This document shows positions 53,003 through 63,890 of a DNA stretch of 64,000 bases, piece after piece. Position 1 is the first letter of the stretch. Each line of letters starts with the position of its first letter. The stretch comes from Bedellia somnulentella (Eukaryota > Arthropoda > Insecta > Lepidoptera > Bedelliidae): contig OY755183.1 of assembly GCA_963576735.1 (NCBI GenBank), positions 11,985,213 to 12,049,212 of the forward strand, in the 5' to 3' direction. Under the pieces are notes generated by a model that was not told the origin of the DNA, did not search any database, and worked only from the letters and a program-made list of their open reading frames with translations. A program made the translations under genes and the position numbers.

Positions 53003-53820
53003 ATACAAAGGCGCCTCCCAGACGAAGAACGAACCGACTGTGGGACACAACAGACAAATCACATTTAGAATTCAAGTACATCGCTTAGTAATGTCCTTCA
53101 TGCAACATTCATAAATATGTTGTTATAGCTTTATGGTTGGCAACTTAAATGTTATAAAGTTGTTAAAGTTGCAGCCGTGATAGCTCAGTGGGTAGAACAC
53201 CGCTTATCGTGCAGACCATGGGGGTTCAAATCCCAGGTCGGATCTGCTTGTCTTTTCTAAAGTTATATGTGTGGTTAATTTATTATGGTTGTTAACGGTG
53301 AGGGAACACATCGTGAGGAAACCCACATGGCGAAGTTTTACTTAGTCATGTGACAGTGTATTCGTACAAACGACGATCACGTGATGTTTAGAAGTATTGG
53401 TAACTCTGGAAACCCCTTCCGGGATATACTGCATTAACGTTTGAGTTGAGTTGAATTGTTGTAGAAAACTATTTTAATAGGTTTAAGGTCGCACATAGTA
53501 TTTCTAGTTTCCCTAGCAAACTTCCCTGGAATAATTGTTAGGTGAAGATTGTCACACCCATATTTTGTGTTTGGGCTATTTGTTTTGGGAAATTAGCATT
53601 GATTAGTTCAAATAGAAGATCTTAAAATTTAAAAAAATATTGTATAAAATTATCGTAAAGATTATTATCTTTTCGTCTCTGGAAAGAATTTTCTTCTTAA
53701 AAAGGCGCCTCTTAGACGTAAGACGAAACGACTACGGACAAAATCACGACAGACAAATCACATTTCGAATTCAAGTACAACGCTTAGTAATGTCCTTCAT
53801 GCAACATTCATATACATTTT
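53003..53820. repeat. Duplicated 120-bp segment, copies at 53003-53123 and 53700-53820
   Basis: Both read aaaggcgcctcYYagacg ... gacagacaaatcacattt, gaattcaagtaca-cgcttag and taatgtccttcatgcaacat. A tRNA-SINE-1 (53172-53457) lies between them. The first copy overlaps a 126-codon minus-strand frame (53062-52682) for which I recognise no family. Confidence 0.75.
53172..53457 (+). mobile_element. tRNA-SINE-1, nearly full length
   Basis: The A-box tagctcagtgg at 53181-53191 and B-box ggttcaaatcc at 53223-53233 lie in an excellent tRNA-like head. The body is gtggttaatttattatggtt and gaggaaacccacatggcgaa. About 60 bp around the ggcctgcc block are deleted. It ends ccccttccgggatatactgc. Confidence 0.88.
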
Positions 53821-54042
53821 GCTAACGTTAGCAGTTCCAGTTGATATAGCTTTATGATCTGCATTACCGATGTTATAGCTTTATCAACTTTTTTCTTTGG
53901 CCATAGAGACTGTTTGGTAGTCTTTAAAGACTTTGATATTTATTAAGTTCGGGGCCGTCAGCGAAGTTGGCTTATCGTTTTCTTCGAATTATGGCGTTGC
54001 CTTCCTTCGTTTTTGGTTTTGCGGAAAATCCGTTTCTTGGGT

Positions 54043-54312
54043 CGGCAGAGACTATCGATCGCCACTTTGTACGATTCTAACAAACCTCTCTAGTTTCGCA
54101 TACATCCATTAATCCATCAATCTTCTCATACATGCTCTTTCACTCTTCATGTTTCGGACGCCTGTCTTTTTGAGCACACTCGCTATTTGGCCAAAATGTG
54201 TCCTCCGATGTCGTTCTCTTCTAACATTACCATCCACATTGGCGCTGTAAAACTCTTTTACCAAATTACTTTCATACATCCTCTCTATGTACCCAAACTT
54301 CTCATCTCGCAA
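54043..54312 (-). mobile_element. LINE ORF2 C-terminus fragment
   Basis: The minus frame holds MRDEKFGYIERMYESNLVKE, VDGNVRRERHRRTHFGQIAS and VLKKTGVRNMKSERACMRRL, matching the 15255-15599 protein with substitutions. The LINE 3' end proper is missing. Confidence 0.8.
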
Positions 54313-54658
54313 TGTATTAACGTAACTGTTTTGTGAACGAAATCTCAGAATTCGAATATATAACTTTCAGGTTTTGAGCCTACTAACCTACATCGGAAGC
54401 AGTAAATGGAAAAATGGCGGTCATTCATTGTATTCATGCACATATTTCTGAGATAAACCAAAGCTGTCAGGACTATCCGAAATCAAAATTGGGAACTGTG
54501 TTAACATTTACAAATGTTTCCACCACACTATGGTGTATATAGGTATATACCACCCCAGTTTGCTGTAATCATTTTGAAAAGAAGATGCATGACAGTGAAA
54601 AATTTTGCTTGTAGATTACTAGAGCTGTCAGTTTAAAATGATACGGGTATGCAGTAAA

Positions 54659-54777
54659 TCTATACTTATAATAAATCTGTAGAGAGGTCAATTCTGTACA
54701 TGAAATATATTTTCAAAATAACTATCAGGGGGTGATTAGTGATCGATACTGATGCCAAAAATGCAATCAGTAAAATT

Positions 54778-54811
<34 letters not shown>

Positions 54812-55633
54812 GGTTTGTATGTTCCTTATGGAAACAAAAACTACTCGACGGATTTTAACGAAACTTGGTACAATTATTCTTCATACTCCTGCGCAGGTTT
54901 TTGTATACTTTCCAGCAGAGTACTAAAGGGGAATTTTGGGAAAAAGTTGGGAAAACGGGAGAAGTTACTCCATTTTTTAAGCTTCCGTCACGTGTGCAGA
55001 CTTAATGGTTAAACTTACATAGAAATTATGTATGACGGAAATATTCTTCATAAAATTATCTAAAAAAAATCCCTAACAGTTTATGTCTATCTTTTACGGT
55101 TGACTCACAATGACACGTGTAATTCCTGATAGCTTAGCAGTTCGGAACATTTTGATTATATTTGTTTACTCTTACGTTTGTAAACCTAACACTCATCCCT
55201 AATTTAAAAAAGGTAACATTATTACCTATTCAATAAAAAAAGAATCATAGAAATCGATAGACAAACACCGAAATTATACATAAAATAAGCCATCGCGCCC
55301 GTGACCAAAACCAAATCTTTACTAATTTACATATAACATACTAGATGGCGCCAGTAGTTGCATCCTATATCACGTAATGAATTATTTTTTAGACTGTTAT
55401 TTATAAATACTTCATAGCGGTTTATTCCAAAATTTGCTATTAAACAGAAATACTGAACCGTTCATTAAAGCGCATTCAAAATCACCAAACTATACTGTTT
55501 AGGGAGTGCTATAAATTTAATAAATTGAAAACATTGCGTTGAATTTCACAATGCTTGAGCAGTGACTGAAGAAACAAACCTCAGATATTTAAAAAAACAA
55601 CGCTACCCGTGCGAAGCTGGGACGATCCACTAG
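54659..55633 (+). mobile_element. Non-autonomous Helitron, 975 bp, TC...CTAG
   Basis: Starts TCTATACTTATAATAAATCT after A and ends cccgtgcgaagctgggacga-tccaCTAG before T. It includes a (CTGT)n tract at 54781-54810 and no helicase. Its relative 41866-42700 runs in the opposite direction. A standard 'ctactcgacggattttaacg' block suggests descent from an autonomous Helitron 5' region. Confidence 0.85.
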
Positions 55634-55902
55634 TATAAAATAAAATGAATCCCTGCTTTATGTAAAAACCAATTCACCAAAATTTAAGGTTTAGATCTGA
55701 AATTTGTGTTCTAATAATTATAACCACAGAATTAATTTTAATAAATATTTTAAAACAAAATTTAAATTTTGCAGCAGCATCGCCACAATAAAAACATTTG
55801 ATTCGGGTTTGACTTTAAATGATTAACAAATTCTGTCTTCCAGCCATATTGTCAGAAATGAATAAAATCAACCAATCAACAGCGAAATAAAAATGTGTTG
55901 TA

Positions 55903-55907
55903 TCAGT
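55903..55907 (+). promoter_or_regulatory. Possible arthropod initiator (TCAGT)
   Basis: tatcagtgcaaatagtgagtg contains the arthropod Inr motif TCAGT, 73 bp upstream of the 55976 ATG. No TATA at -30. A ccaat sequence lies about 30 bp upstream. Position makes it a reasonable start site for the 55976 gene, but the motif is short. Confidence 0.3.
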
Positions 55908-55957
55908 GCAAATAGTGAGTGTTTAAGAGATTGTTAGTGTTGTTGTACTCCGAGCCG

Positions 55958-55966
55958 ATGAGGTGA
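55958..55966 (+). other. Two-codon upstream ORF (ATG AGG TGA)
   Basis: ATGAGGTGA ends 9 nt before the main ATG at 55976. Its TGA is also in frame with the main ORF, closing it upstream. A minimal uORF this close could dampen translation, which is inference. Confidence 0.5.
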
Positions 55967-55975
55967 GGGGGTGTC

Positions 55976-56080
55976 ATGACGTCACTAAAACATGGGGTGA
56001 ATCTGAGCAGACGGGCCTGTAGGCTCGGTGTCTTCGCTTTGGCATGCCTCCTACAACTTGGCTGCGGCAACCCTATAGAG
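55976..56080 (+). CDS. First coding exon of a secreted or membrane protein (signal peptide)
   Basis: ATG to GAG|gtaagtg gives 35 residues: MTSLKHGVNLSRRACRLGVF then ALACLLQLGCGNPIE. The pattern is a basic n-region, a hydrophobic core (GVFALACLLQLGC) and a small-residue cleavage-like site near CGN, i.e. a signal peptide. The exon ends in phase 0 at a near-consensus donor. An in-frame TGA 12 nt upstream fixes the start. GC content (about 55 percent) is well above the flanks. The next exons would lie beyond 64000, implying a first intron of at least 7.9 kb that holds a piggyBac-like MITE and a 32-bp palindrome. Gene identity cannot be told from the signal peptide. Confidence 0.6.
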
Positions 56081-56112
56081 GTAAGTGAATTTTGTGTATT
56101 TTTTCACTTTAA

Positions 56113-56292
56113 GAGCTTATTCCATTTGTCTGAATGAAGACGTCTGAAAGCCTCAGAATTTGAATTCAGAATAGTGGAATAACGTTCAGAACGCTAGAAC
56201 TGAAATTTGTGTAGTGGAATAACAAGTGTCTGCGGCAGTCACTTCGAAGGACGTCTGAATTCAGCAACGACAAAGTGTAATGGAATAAGCTC
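56113..56292. mobile_element. MITE with TTAA target (piggyBac-like)
   Basis: GAGCTTATTCCATT at the left end and its exact reverse complement at the right are flanked by TTAA at 56109-56112 and 56293-56296. The 180-bp interior has imperfect inverted internal words (gacgtctgaa). TTAA duplication is the hallmark of piggyBac insertions. Confidence 0.8.
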
Positions 56293-56738
56293 TTAATACA
56301 TACATAACAAAATAGTTGTAAAACCCAAACAGGGGTAGCCATAGGAACTTGTGGAAGTTACTCGGGAATAAAATAATAAAAATAAAGTATGGTGTGTATT
56401 TGCAGATATTTAGTATAGTTGTTTGACGTGTAAGCTTATAATAATGAGTGTGCTATGATTGGCTATTATACTGTATAATTTATACTATTTATAATTGATA
56501 AACTGTATAGTTTTATTGTGTAATCATATTATTTACCTATTTAATAAGTATTAGTGGTGTCGTGTATGAATAATGAGATACTAGTTTGACTTTACTTCAA
56601 AACAGCTCACGCTGATTAAAATAATGATTGTAATTAAATCCATAATTTTGGTAAATACTCATTTCTAAAATGTTATTATTTATTTATAAATGAGTTATAA
56701 TAATGATTATGTAGATTTGAGTGGAGTATTATTGATGA

Positions 56739-56770
56739 GACTGTCAGTTGATTTAAATCAACTGACAGTC
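56739..56770. repeat. Perfect 32-bp palindrome without spacer
   Basis: GACTGTCAGTTGATTT is followed directly by its exact reverse complement. It continues as actgacagtcaactgac. In the intron after the 55976 exon. Confidence 0.9.
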
Positions 56771-57419
56771 AACTGACTTAAGGTTGGGTAAGGTATGGGT
56801 ATACGATCTCTGTTTTTGCGGGGGCAATTGTCAGTAGTCCGTTGTATCGGCAAGTGGTTGTGAAAGATGAAATTATACGAAGTGTACCGCTATTTTGGGT
56901 TTTATTTCAAAACCTCCACACTCCCTGAAGTTGACCCTACAACTCAGAAGTGAGGATAGGCGAAAAATATCACGTTTTTCGTACTGCGCCTACGTAAGTA
57001 CCCTGTTCTTTTTTTTTGTGTTTGCGTAATTAGAATCCTTGGTATGGTGAAATTGCCTTCTTCTTTATAAAATAGCATCCATAAACAGTCGTAAATAATA
57101 AAGTCTATTTCAATTGAAGGCAAGAAAGTATTTTAAAAGAATTTTCATTTATTCTCAAAAACATAGGGGCGATACATAAGAGTGTTAATCTGTTACATAC
57201 TTGAGCCTGATATCTAGTCCTTTTTTTCCCGATAGCTCAGATTGTTTTTTTTTCAAAGCTATTATCGAATCTCTGATTATCGAATAATATTGAAATGTTG
57301 GATCGATATACAGTATAGTGAATTTTCTAAAACATTTTTCGTTTATGATTGTGAGTACACGTGCGAAAACAGTACACTTTGAAATTATGACATATGGCAT
57401 TACAACATCTGTTTAAAGC

Positions 57420-57680
57420 ATTACCTGTGATGCTACGATCTAACAATTCCTACTATCAGGCGTGTGGTGTTGTGTAATTAATTAAATATTTCGTGTAATG
57501 GGAATATAAATATATCACATGAGGTAGAATAGCAGTGTTATAGGTAGTTATAGAATTACGTGAGCGAGTAAGACGGGATTAGAGAAGAAATGTATCCATT
57601 ACTTTTTAAATATTTATACGTTTTTGAATAAAGTTATTTTGTCATCATACTTTTACTCGCGTTTATTTAACTCAAGTGTG
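57420..57680 (+). mobile_element. Possible solo LTR remnant
   Basis: gagcgagtaagacgggatta ... gtttttgaataaagttattt, then tgtcatcatacttttactcg. An AATAAA signal followed by a short U-rich stretch and a Lys/Ser-type TGG near 57676 resembles the R-U5 end of an LTR. No second LTR is in the window, so this is weak. 56300-57420 otherwise shows only a TATG-SINE scrap at about 56325-56390. Confidence 0.2.
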
Positions 57681-58589
57681 GTCCAGGCTTAGGACTAGCA
57701 ATGTGCATGGACTCATTTGATGTTTCCAAGATTCGAAATGTATGTCAAGATAACACGATTTTAAATATCAAACAATTATCAAAATCAATCGATAAATTAT
57801 ATTGAACTTGATTTTAGAAATAAATTGAATGTCCCGGTGCTAATCCAAAATTATGAAAACTTAATGCATTAATTGTAAACCTAGAAAACTACAATTTGAT
57901 TTTAATGTAGTAAGAGTTTTAGTTACACTGAATTAAATAAAATACATGCCTGAGACGAATGTTGACGGGATTCATCGATGTTAACCGAACTCTTTGAATA
58001 CAATTTAAAACTTTTTGCTATTATAATTAAAACAACTATTGACTTTAGGATATTTTTATTGCTATCGTTTTAAGTATCCCTTTCATTTGCTTACCCATAC
58101 GTTCGTTACCGATCAATCACGCAGCATCACACTGCAGTGCTCTATGGTAGTGTAATGGAATGAAATGTAAGGCCATGCTAAGTGTGATGTTTGGAACGGT
58201 CGAGTAATGTGTAATGTATCAGTACGCGTCCGAGCGATATTACGTGTGATGCATTGCTCGCATTGCTTACACCATGCCTGGTTGTGAGTATCCAGGTTGT
58301 TTTTTTATATTTTGTACAACTCAACTGCAAACTTACCATAGGTTTACTACAAATTACTACTACTACTGCTACTAAAATTTTAGCAAACCTGTAAGTTTAA
58401 AAAAATAAAATAGAAAAATATTGAGGCCTTTTATGTTTATAAATCTAGTTTTGGAACATAATACGAAGGAACACATAGTTGTTTTAATACTCATCATGAT
58501 GCATAATATCTTAATTATTTATTTTAAATTTGAGATAGTCACCCGCTTATTGTAGTGTCTTCATATTATTCACGTAAGAGGTAAAAACG

Positions 58590-58790
58590 TCAAAATCAAA
58601 ATATTCTTTATTAAACCAAGTAGGTATTATACATTTTCTTCGGTCCCCTGTAAAGCTGTACAAAGCGTGTGTAAGATAATACCGTGAGTCTTTTAACAAC
58701 TACCTTCTAATAAAATAGTCAGCCGTACATTTGTTATCAGTGAAATATTTAAGTTACATTTGCGAAGGTCGCCTTACATTTCAATAAAAG
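58590..58790 (-). mobile_element. LINE 3' tail (tcaaaatcaaaatattcttt type)
   Basis: gtcaaaatcaaaatattctt-tattaaac followed by ttcggtcccctgtaaagctg. This is the common lepidopteran LINE 3' end in antisense, recognised by its (TCAAAA)n-tattctttatt form. 57690-58590 shows nothing recognisable. Confidence 0.5.
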
Positions 58791-58912
58791 AAAATTGGAT
58801 TTGCGTTATACTAATTGTTAGGCCCATTGAGATCAAAGAAACTAAAGTATGTGTACTGAGGGTTGGCTTGATTGTTTACTAAGCTGAAATTTGTCAGTTT
58901 CAGTTCTCCACC

Positions 58913-59236
58913 ATGGATCGAGAAGAGAGCAGGAGTCGTAGCCTCAGTTACGATAGATTGAGCGCAGAATTGGCATGGAGGTGCCAAAAAAAAAAAAAAA
59001 AAGCCAGTCAACACGGAGGTGTTGGAGATGACAGGAAGCGTTATGCTGAACGACCGTGGGTATTACGGGAGCGTGGTACCGAGGTCAATCGACAACCGTG
59101 GGTATTACGGGAGCGTGATACCGAGGTAAATCGACCGTGGGTATTACGGGAGCGTGATACCGAGGTAAATCGACCGTGGGTATTACGGGAGCGTGATACC
59201 GAGGTCAATCGAGGTGAACAGGTGAACAACGAATAG
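58913..59236 (+). CDS. ORF with four 13-residue repeats, possible gag leader
   Basis: 107 codons: MDREESRSRSLSYDRLSAEL, then a poly-Lys run (AAAAAA tract at 58985-59000), then four copies of RPWVLRERDTEVN, then a stop. The RS/RE-rich start and the gag-like remnant about 230 bp downstream (59464-59620) suggest it is the 5' part of a decayed LTR-retrotransposon gag. The opposite strand is also open over 80 codons, a by-product of the repeat. Not recognised as a host gene. Confidence 0.35.
   Translation: MDREESRSRSLSYDRLSAELAWRCQKKKKKASQHGGVGDDRKRYAERPWVLRERGTEVNRQPWVLRERDTEVNRPWVLRERDTEVNRPWVLRERDTEVNRGEQVNNE
59051..59209. repeat. 39-bp minisatellite, four units
   Basis: Units 59051-59089, 59090-59131 (with a 3-bp insertion), 59132-59170 and 59171-59209 read cgaccgtgggtattacggga-gcgtgataccgaggtaaat. 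They are nearly identical and divisible by three, so the reading frame is kept. Confidence 0.95.
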
Positions 59237-59463
59237 TCCAATAACAGCGGAGAGGTCTCTTCGTAAGCCGGTTCGGCGTACACGAGAGCGTTCGCCTAGC
59301 GCGAGGACGAGAAAATAGCAGGGAGCGATGTTCACAGCATTGTGCACGCAAACGCGAGGGTGGATACTATTCCCAAAATAAAATAGACAGTAACCGCAGC
59401 TCTTTGGTTGGGTCGCTTAGTTTGAAACGACGTAGGGTAAATGATAATGGATGAGCTATTGTT

Positions 59464-59620
59464 TATTTTGTCTGAGATGCTGGCTGAAAGAGTTCAGTAC
59501 GGAGAATCGCTTGATCAATATTATTACGCCAAAAACAATCTACTAAATTAATGTAAAATTAATGGGCGCCAGGATGTAGATTGTCTGCTGCACGGTGTAG
59601 GGTAGGTGCGCAGGCAGCTG
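59464..59620 (+). pseudogene. LTR-retrotransposon gag remnant
   Basis: The frame reads MLAERVQYGESLDQYYYAKN, a stop after NLLN, then CKINGRQDVDCLLHGV and another stop. The pattern (V-x-GESL-x-x-YY, then C-x-I-x-G-x-x-VDCLL-x-G) is typical of insect Gag capsid regions that precede CCHC knuckles. At least two stops make it dead. Confidence 0.65.
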
Positions 59621-59747
59621 CTTAAACCCGAACAAGTTTTTAATTTCTTTAATACGGTTAAAGTTGGTCAATATGGTGAACATCTTGAATGATTCTCAAG
59701 GCGAAAAATTGATCGCAAATGTACTCTGCTTTTGCGATGGACAAAAT

Positions 59748-59900
59748 GCTTCAAATTCAAATTTATTTACCGAAAAGGGCAAAATACAACTTGTAATTAT
59801 TTAACTATATAAACTCAATTAATGCTAGGTAGATTTACAAATTCTTAATGTAAGGTTTTACGAATGTGTTTAATTGTAGCTCAATCTAAAATAATAATAA
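59748..59900 (-). mobile_element. LINE 3' tail
   Basis: cttcaaattcaaatttattt followed by accgaaaagggcaaaataca. Same class of T-rich LINE end as at 58590, different family. Confidence 0.4.
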
Positions 59901-62900
59901 TAGAAAACGATTTGAATTTTCGGGTAATTTCAAAAAGTTTGTTATATTTGTGTCTCCGGACTGGGCGAACCTGTTGGGCAGATGCCGGAATTTTCACTTT
60001 GTCGCGGAGGCCTTATTGATGTAATGATATTGAAACCAATATTTAATATTTACATCAAATGGGGACTACTACTGATTTAATAAATTGAATATTCTGTTTC
60101 AAAAATTGATCATAGTTACAATTTGTGAATGTATTGTTCCTGTTTTGTATACATTTTATATTTTTTGCATTAATATTCAGTATTGCAAATTAATAAGATA
60201 GTGTATTTGAATATCAATAATAAAACTAAATTCCATTACTTAAATTGAATAATATCAACAATATCAAAGATAAATTATTATAATTATGACCGCCTTGTTC
60301 ACCTGGTCTGGCTGGAAAAGTCTTCTCATTTGTCAGTTCATTGCAGCGAACAAAAAAAATAATATATACATACCAAGAAGGGTAATCCGAAGGATAAAAA
60401 TGAAAAACAATGAAATAGCTCAAGTTCAGCTTTAGACCTGGAACTTGATAAATACTTAACTGACATCAAAGTAAATGGGGTAGCACTAAATTGCTGTGTA
60501 GAGGTTGTAAGTCACGCTCTATCATAAAACCTACTAAAGCCAGAGAGCTCAACTTTGATATGATAGTTCCAAAGGGTATACCTCTACTCAGGGCTATAGG
60601 TAGGGCTCTGATAAATCCCGTGAGCATTACAACTACAACGTAGAAGTTCAGAACGTAAAACGAACGATAAAGACGTACATCGGTGGAGACTATGTTTTAT
60701 TTGTCATATAAACCAAATCAGCATCAAACATTCAATACTTTTCTTCTGAAGTTTTCTTAAATCTTAAGTAATTTTTAGCCAAAATCTTTAGTAGCTTTGA
60801 GATATCTTAACCATAATAGATATGCTGGTGTATAGGTGCATGGGTTGGTAGAGAGTGATAAACATCATAGCATAAACGTCAACAAGGGTATACCTCCTGC
60901 ATACCTGTGATCCTCTCGCGGACACGATAGCTGCCTACAACGACTTAGGCATCAAGATGAACTGTCTGTGTGAATTATAATTGTCTTATTTTCGTTAATT
61001 CTGGTATTTAAGTCATAATCATTAGCACAGAATCTAAATCCATTGCATATCCTTCGGGAAATATTAAATTTTTAGCCATTCATGTCCAAATTAAGACTGT
61101 AATTATCACCATCTTATATGCTTTGCTTTGGATCCGAAATAAAAGATTTCGATGCAAATATATTATAAAACAAATAATAACTTCTATCATCACAATATAT
61201 CAATTACGATAAAGTGTACGATACGGGCTAAAATGTCAAATACGTGAATTTTATAGGGCTAGTATAGAATCCGCCACACTAGGGTCACCCACTCACACTT
61301 ATTTAAGCACACCGTGTATTATTTTTGGATATCGCTGTCATCTTTGTCTTGTCAATCTATATACATAAGTGAAGCACAATTAATATATAATCTTAACATT
61401 GTTTCTGTACTTTACAAGTGCCGCTCATCATAACTGTCAAGACTATAACTGTAGATTTTACCTCAAATCTTCGCCCTGCTTCCATTTGTTAAAAATATAA
61501 TTAGAACCACGAGCAGGGGAAGGTAAAAATAAATTAAAATGGTATAAATCAAAATTATGTACATTTTACCATAGCTTAATATTTATTAGAGAAACAAACT
61601 GTACACAATATTTCAAGCAAGGATGACCTCTAAAGTTTCTACCAATAGTTATAGTATAGTATACTAATTTTGAAGTTGATATAGAAAATTGCAAATTAAA
61701 GTAAGTATTTAAAACAAAATAATTGTACATCGGCTATGATATGGATAGTTTATAGAGATGAATTCGTTTGAAGGCATCAGATTGTCATCCCCACCAGACC
61801 AAGCGAATATAACAAGATTTTAAAAACATGTACATGTATAATTAATTATGATATTATTATTATTAAGTATACCTAAATAAGATTCTTTGTCATATATGGT
61901 ACTAATTTTGAAGTAGGTATATTTATATTTAAAAACTGGTAATAAACATCAAATACAAAAAGAAATATATATGTAAGATTGTATGATATATATGTAAGAT
62001 AATATATAAAGTTATCCATATTGAGGGAATAAAAGGGTAATTTATGTTACAAAAGTTTATTCAGTAATAAATTCAGATGGTGTAATTTAAACACAAAAGT
62101 AACAATAATCAATCAGAGAATAAATCAGAAATCGCTCAGCGTAATAGTGTGCTATGCGCGCGATTTATTAATCTAGCAACTTAAGGTATCTGGTACGAAG
62201 TATATTGACTAGGTACAAGTCAGCATAGGTACTAAGACCAAGAGTGGACGGACAGTTTTTCCGGGAGCAGAATGCTCTTGAGTCAAATCAGAAACGGGAA
62301 ACTCCTTTCTATTGGCCATATGAGTTAGTTATAGCAAATCCCCGTGCAACTATTATTTTCCAAGGAAATTATTATTTTCGGTACACAATCAATAAGAGCT
62401 TATTTAGAACTAGCTTACCATTATCATAAAGCTTACTAAATAAAAGTCAAGGTAGGAAAAATTAATAAACCCTGTACATTAAATTATCATGGTCAGGCAT
62501 ATATAAATTTAAAAAAAGAAAAATTTTATATTATAAAAAAAAAAAAAACCTAACTTAAAATCTAAAAACTTCTTCCAGTTCCTCTTATCGGGAAAGGGTA
62601 CCTAAGATGCTGGAAGCGTTACCGCGCTGTATGGCAAGATAAGATACATATATTGATGGATAAAAGTACTTAAAATACATACTTTAACATAAATAAATTC
62701 ATAATCTAAATAATTATATCATGAGAAAGTTTTAGGACTCGAACATTAAAGGTTGATCGGCTGATTCAACAAAGTCCAACTGTTTACAAAAGTATTTAAA
62801 ATGAATAAATGCTCAATAAAAAAAGAAAAAATGTCATATTCGGAAAATGGGGTGCGGAATGTGAATCGGATTCTAGTATTGTAGGACGAACAGCTGAAGT

Positions 62901-63000
62901 TTAACCTTGATTACAAGTCCTTTTTATGGATGGTTTTCAATAAAATTAGTTGATCCCTAGTGTCCTTTGTACATCTTAAGGGTTTTAAAGTTAGAACGTC
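59900..63000. other. AT-rich stretch without recognised genes
   Basis: Only a short coding-like patch at 60876-60980 (TCDPLADTIAAYNDLGIKMN and NCLCEL, then a stop) and a 61-codon frame at 62244-62429 without family resemblance were noted. No repeats shared with the rest of the window. Confidence 0.5.
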
Positions 63001-63007
63001 CAGTGGC

Positions 63008-63031
63008 TGATGATGATGATGATGATGATGA
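63008..63031. repeat. (GAT)n microsatellite
   Basis: Seven to eight GAT triplets in non-coding DNA. Confidence 0.9.
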
Positions 63032-63505
63032 AGTTAGGAAGGTTGTCTAAATATGGAAATCTATAGTGAGGTGTTTAATACACTTATTTCGATTTTGTTG
63101 AAGCATTTTTATATAAACTTGATACATGGGGTCCCATACAGTATAATATATTTCCATAGCAACCACCATAGTAGTTCTGATTGTGACATTAAGGCTCGTA
63201 CCGCGTCTTAAAAGCACTCCCTAATGACAGTCATACCTAGAAGGCAGTAATGATCTAAGCGATTTAAATAGTGAATAAATAAAAAAATATATATAAGAAA
63301 ATCACATAAGTACGATATAATATATAAACAAATAATTAATAATTAAGTTATAACCTCACGAGTATGTGAGTTGTGAATCTGCCTATTCTTTTTACTAACG
63401 TATTGATCTCTCCATTGAAGAGTTGTCTGGAAGAGATAGTTTTAAGCCACCAATTGTGCTTCTGTTTAGCAGTGTAATCTTTGTAAAATGTTTTAACTGT
63501 GATGA

Positions 63506-63890
63506 CTGCCTCCATGGCCTCGCGGTTGAGCGCTTGGTTTCGGGTGCGGAGGTCTCGAGTTCGATCCCCGGGGGGGTGATCACCTTACAAATTTGATTTG
63601 TAAGATTTGACCGAGTTTGGAGGGATATTGCAGGCTTGAATCACCTGACTATCAGAGAATTAAGATGATTCCGTGCTTCCGAGGGCACGTTGGGCCGTCT
63701 CGCTCCCGGCTACTGTTGCGGTGGTGGTCGTTGGTCTGCCAGCCCGCAATTGGCCGGCGTGGTGGACTGTGGCCAGATCGCCCTATGTAGGGTGGGCTGG
63801 AGCCCCTTGGTGGGGACATATATGGACTGTGAGGAGGAGGTACGTGATGAGTACCATTATGAGTTCTATTCTATTCTATATTTATGTGCT
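63506..63890 (+). mobile_element. tRNA-SINE-2, near full length
   Basis: The tRNA-like head gcctcgcggttgagcgcttg ... gagttcgatccccggggggg contains a B-box. The body shares gcaattggccggcgtggtgg and gccccttggtggggacatat with 27861-28304, plus ttccgagggcacgttgggcc, which the other copy has lost. It ends in a (ttctattctata) tract. The head derives from a tRNA and the 3' half probably from a LINE, recognised as a widespread lepidopteran type. Confidence 0.8.

Noticed and set aside
52682..53062. 126-codon minus ORF as a host gene
   Set aside because: No recognisable domain, no splice context, and it overlaps a duplicated non-coding block. I left it as part of the repeat note.
53172..53245. Possible tRNA gene
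   Set aside because: A and B boxes are good, but the sequence continues into the SINE-1 body found in a dozen other places. It is a SINE head, not a tRNA gene.
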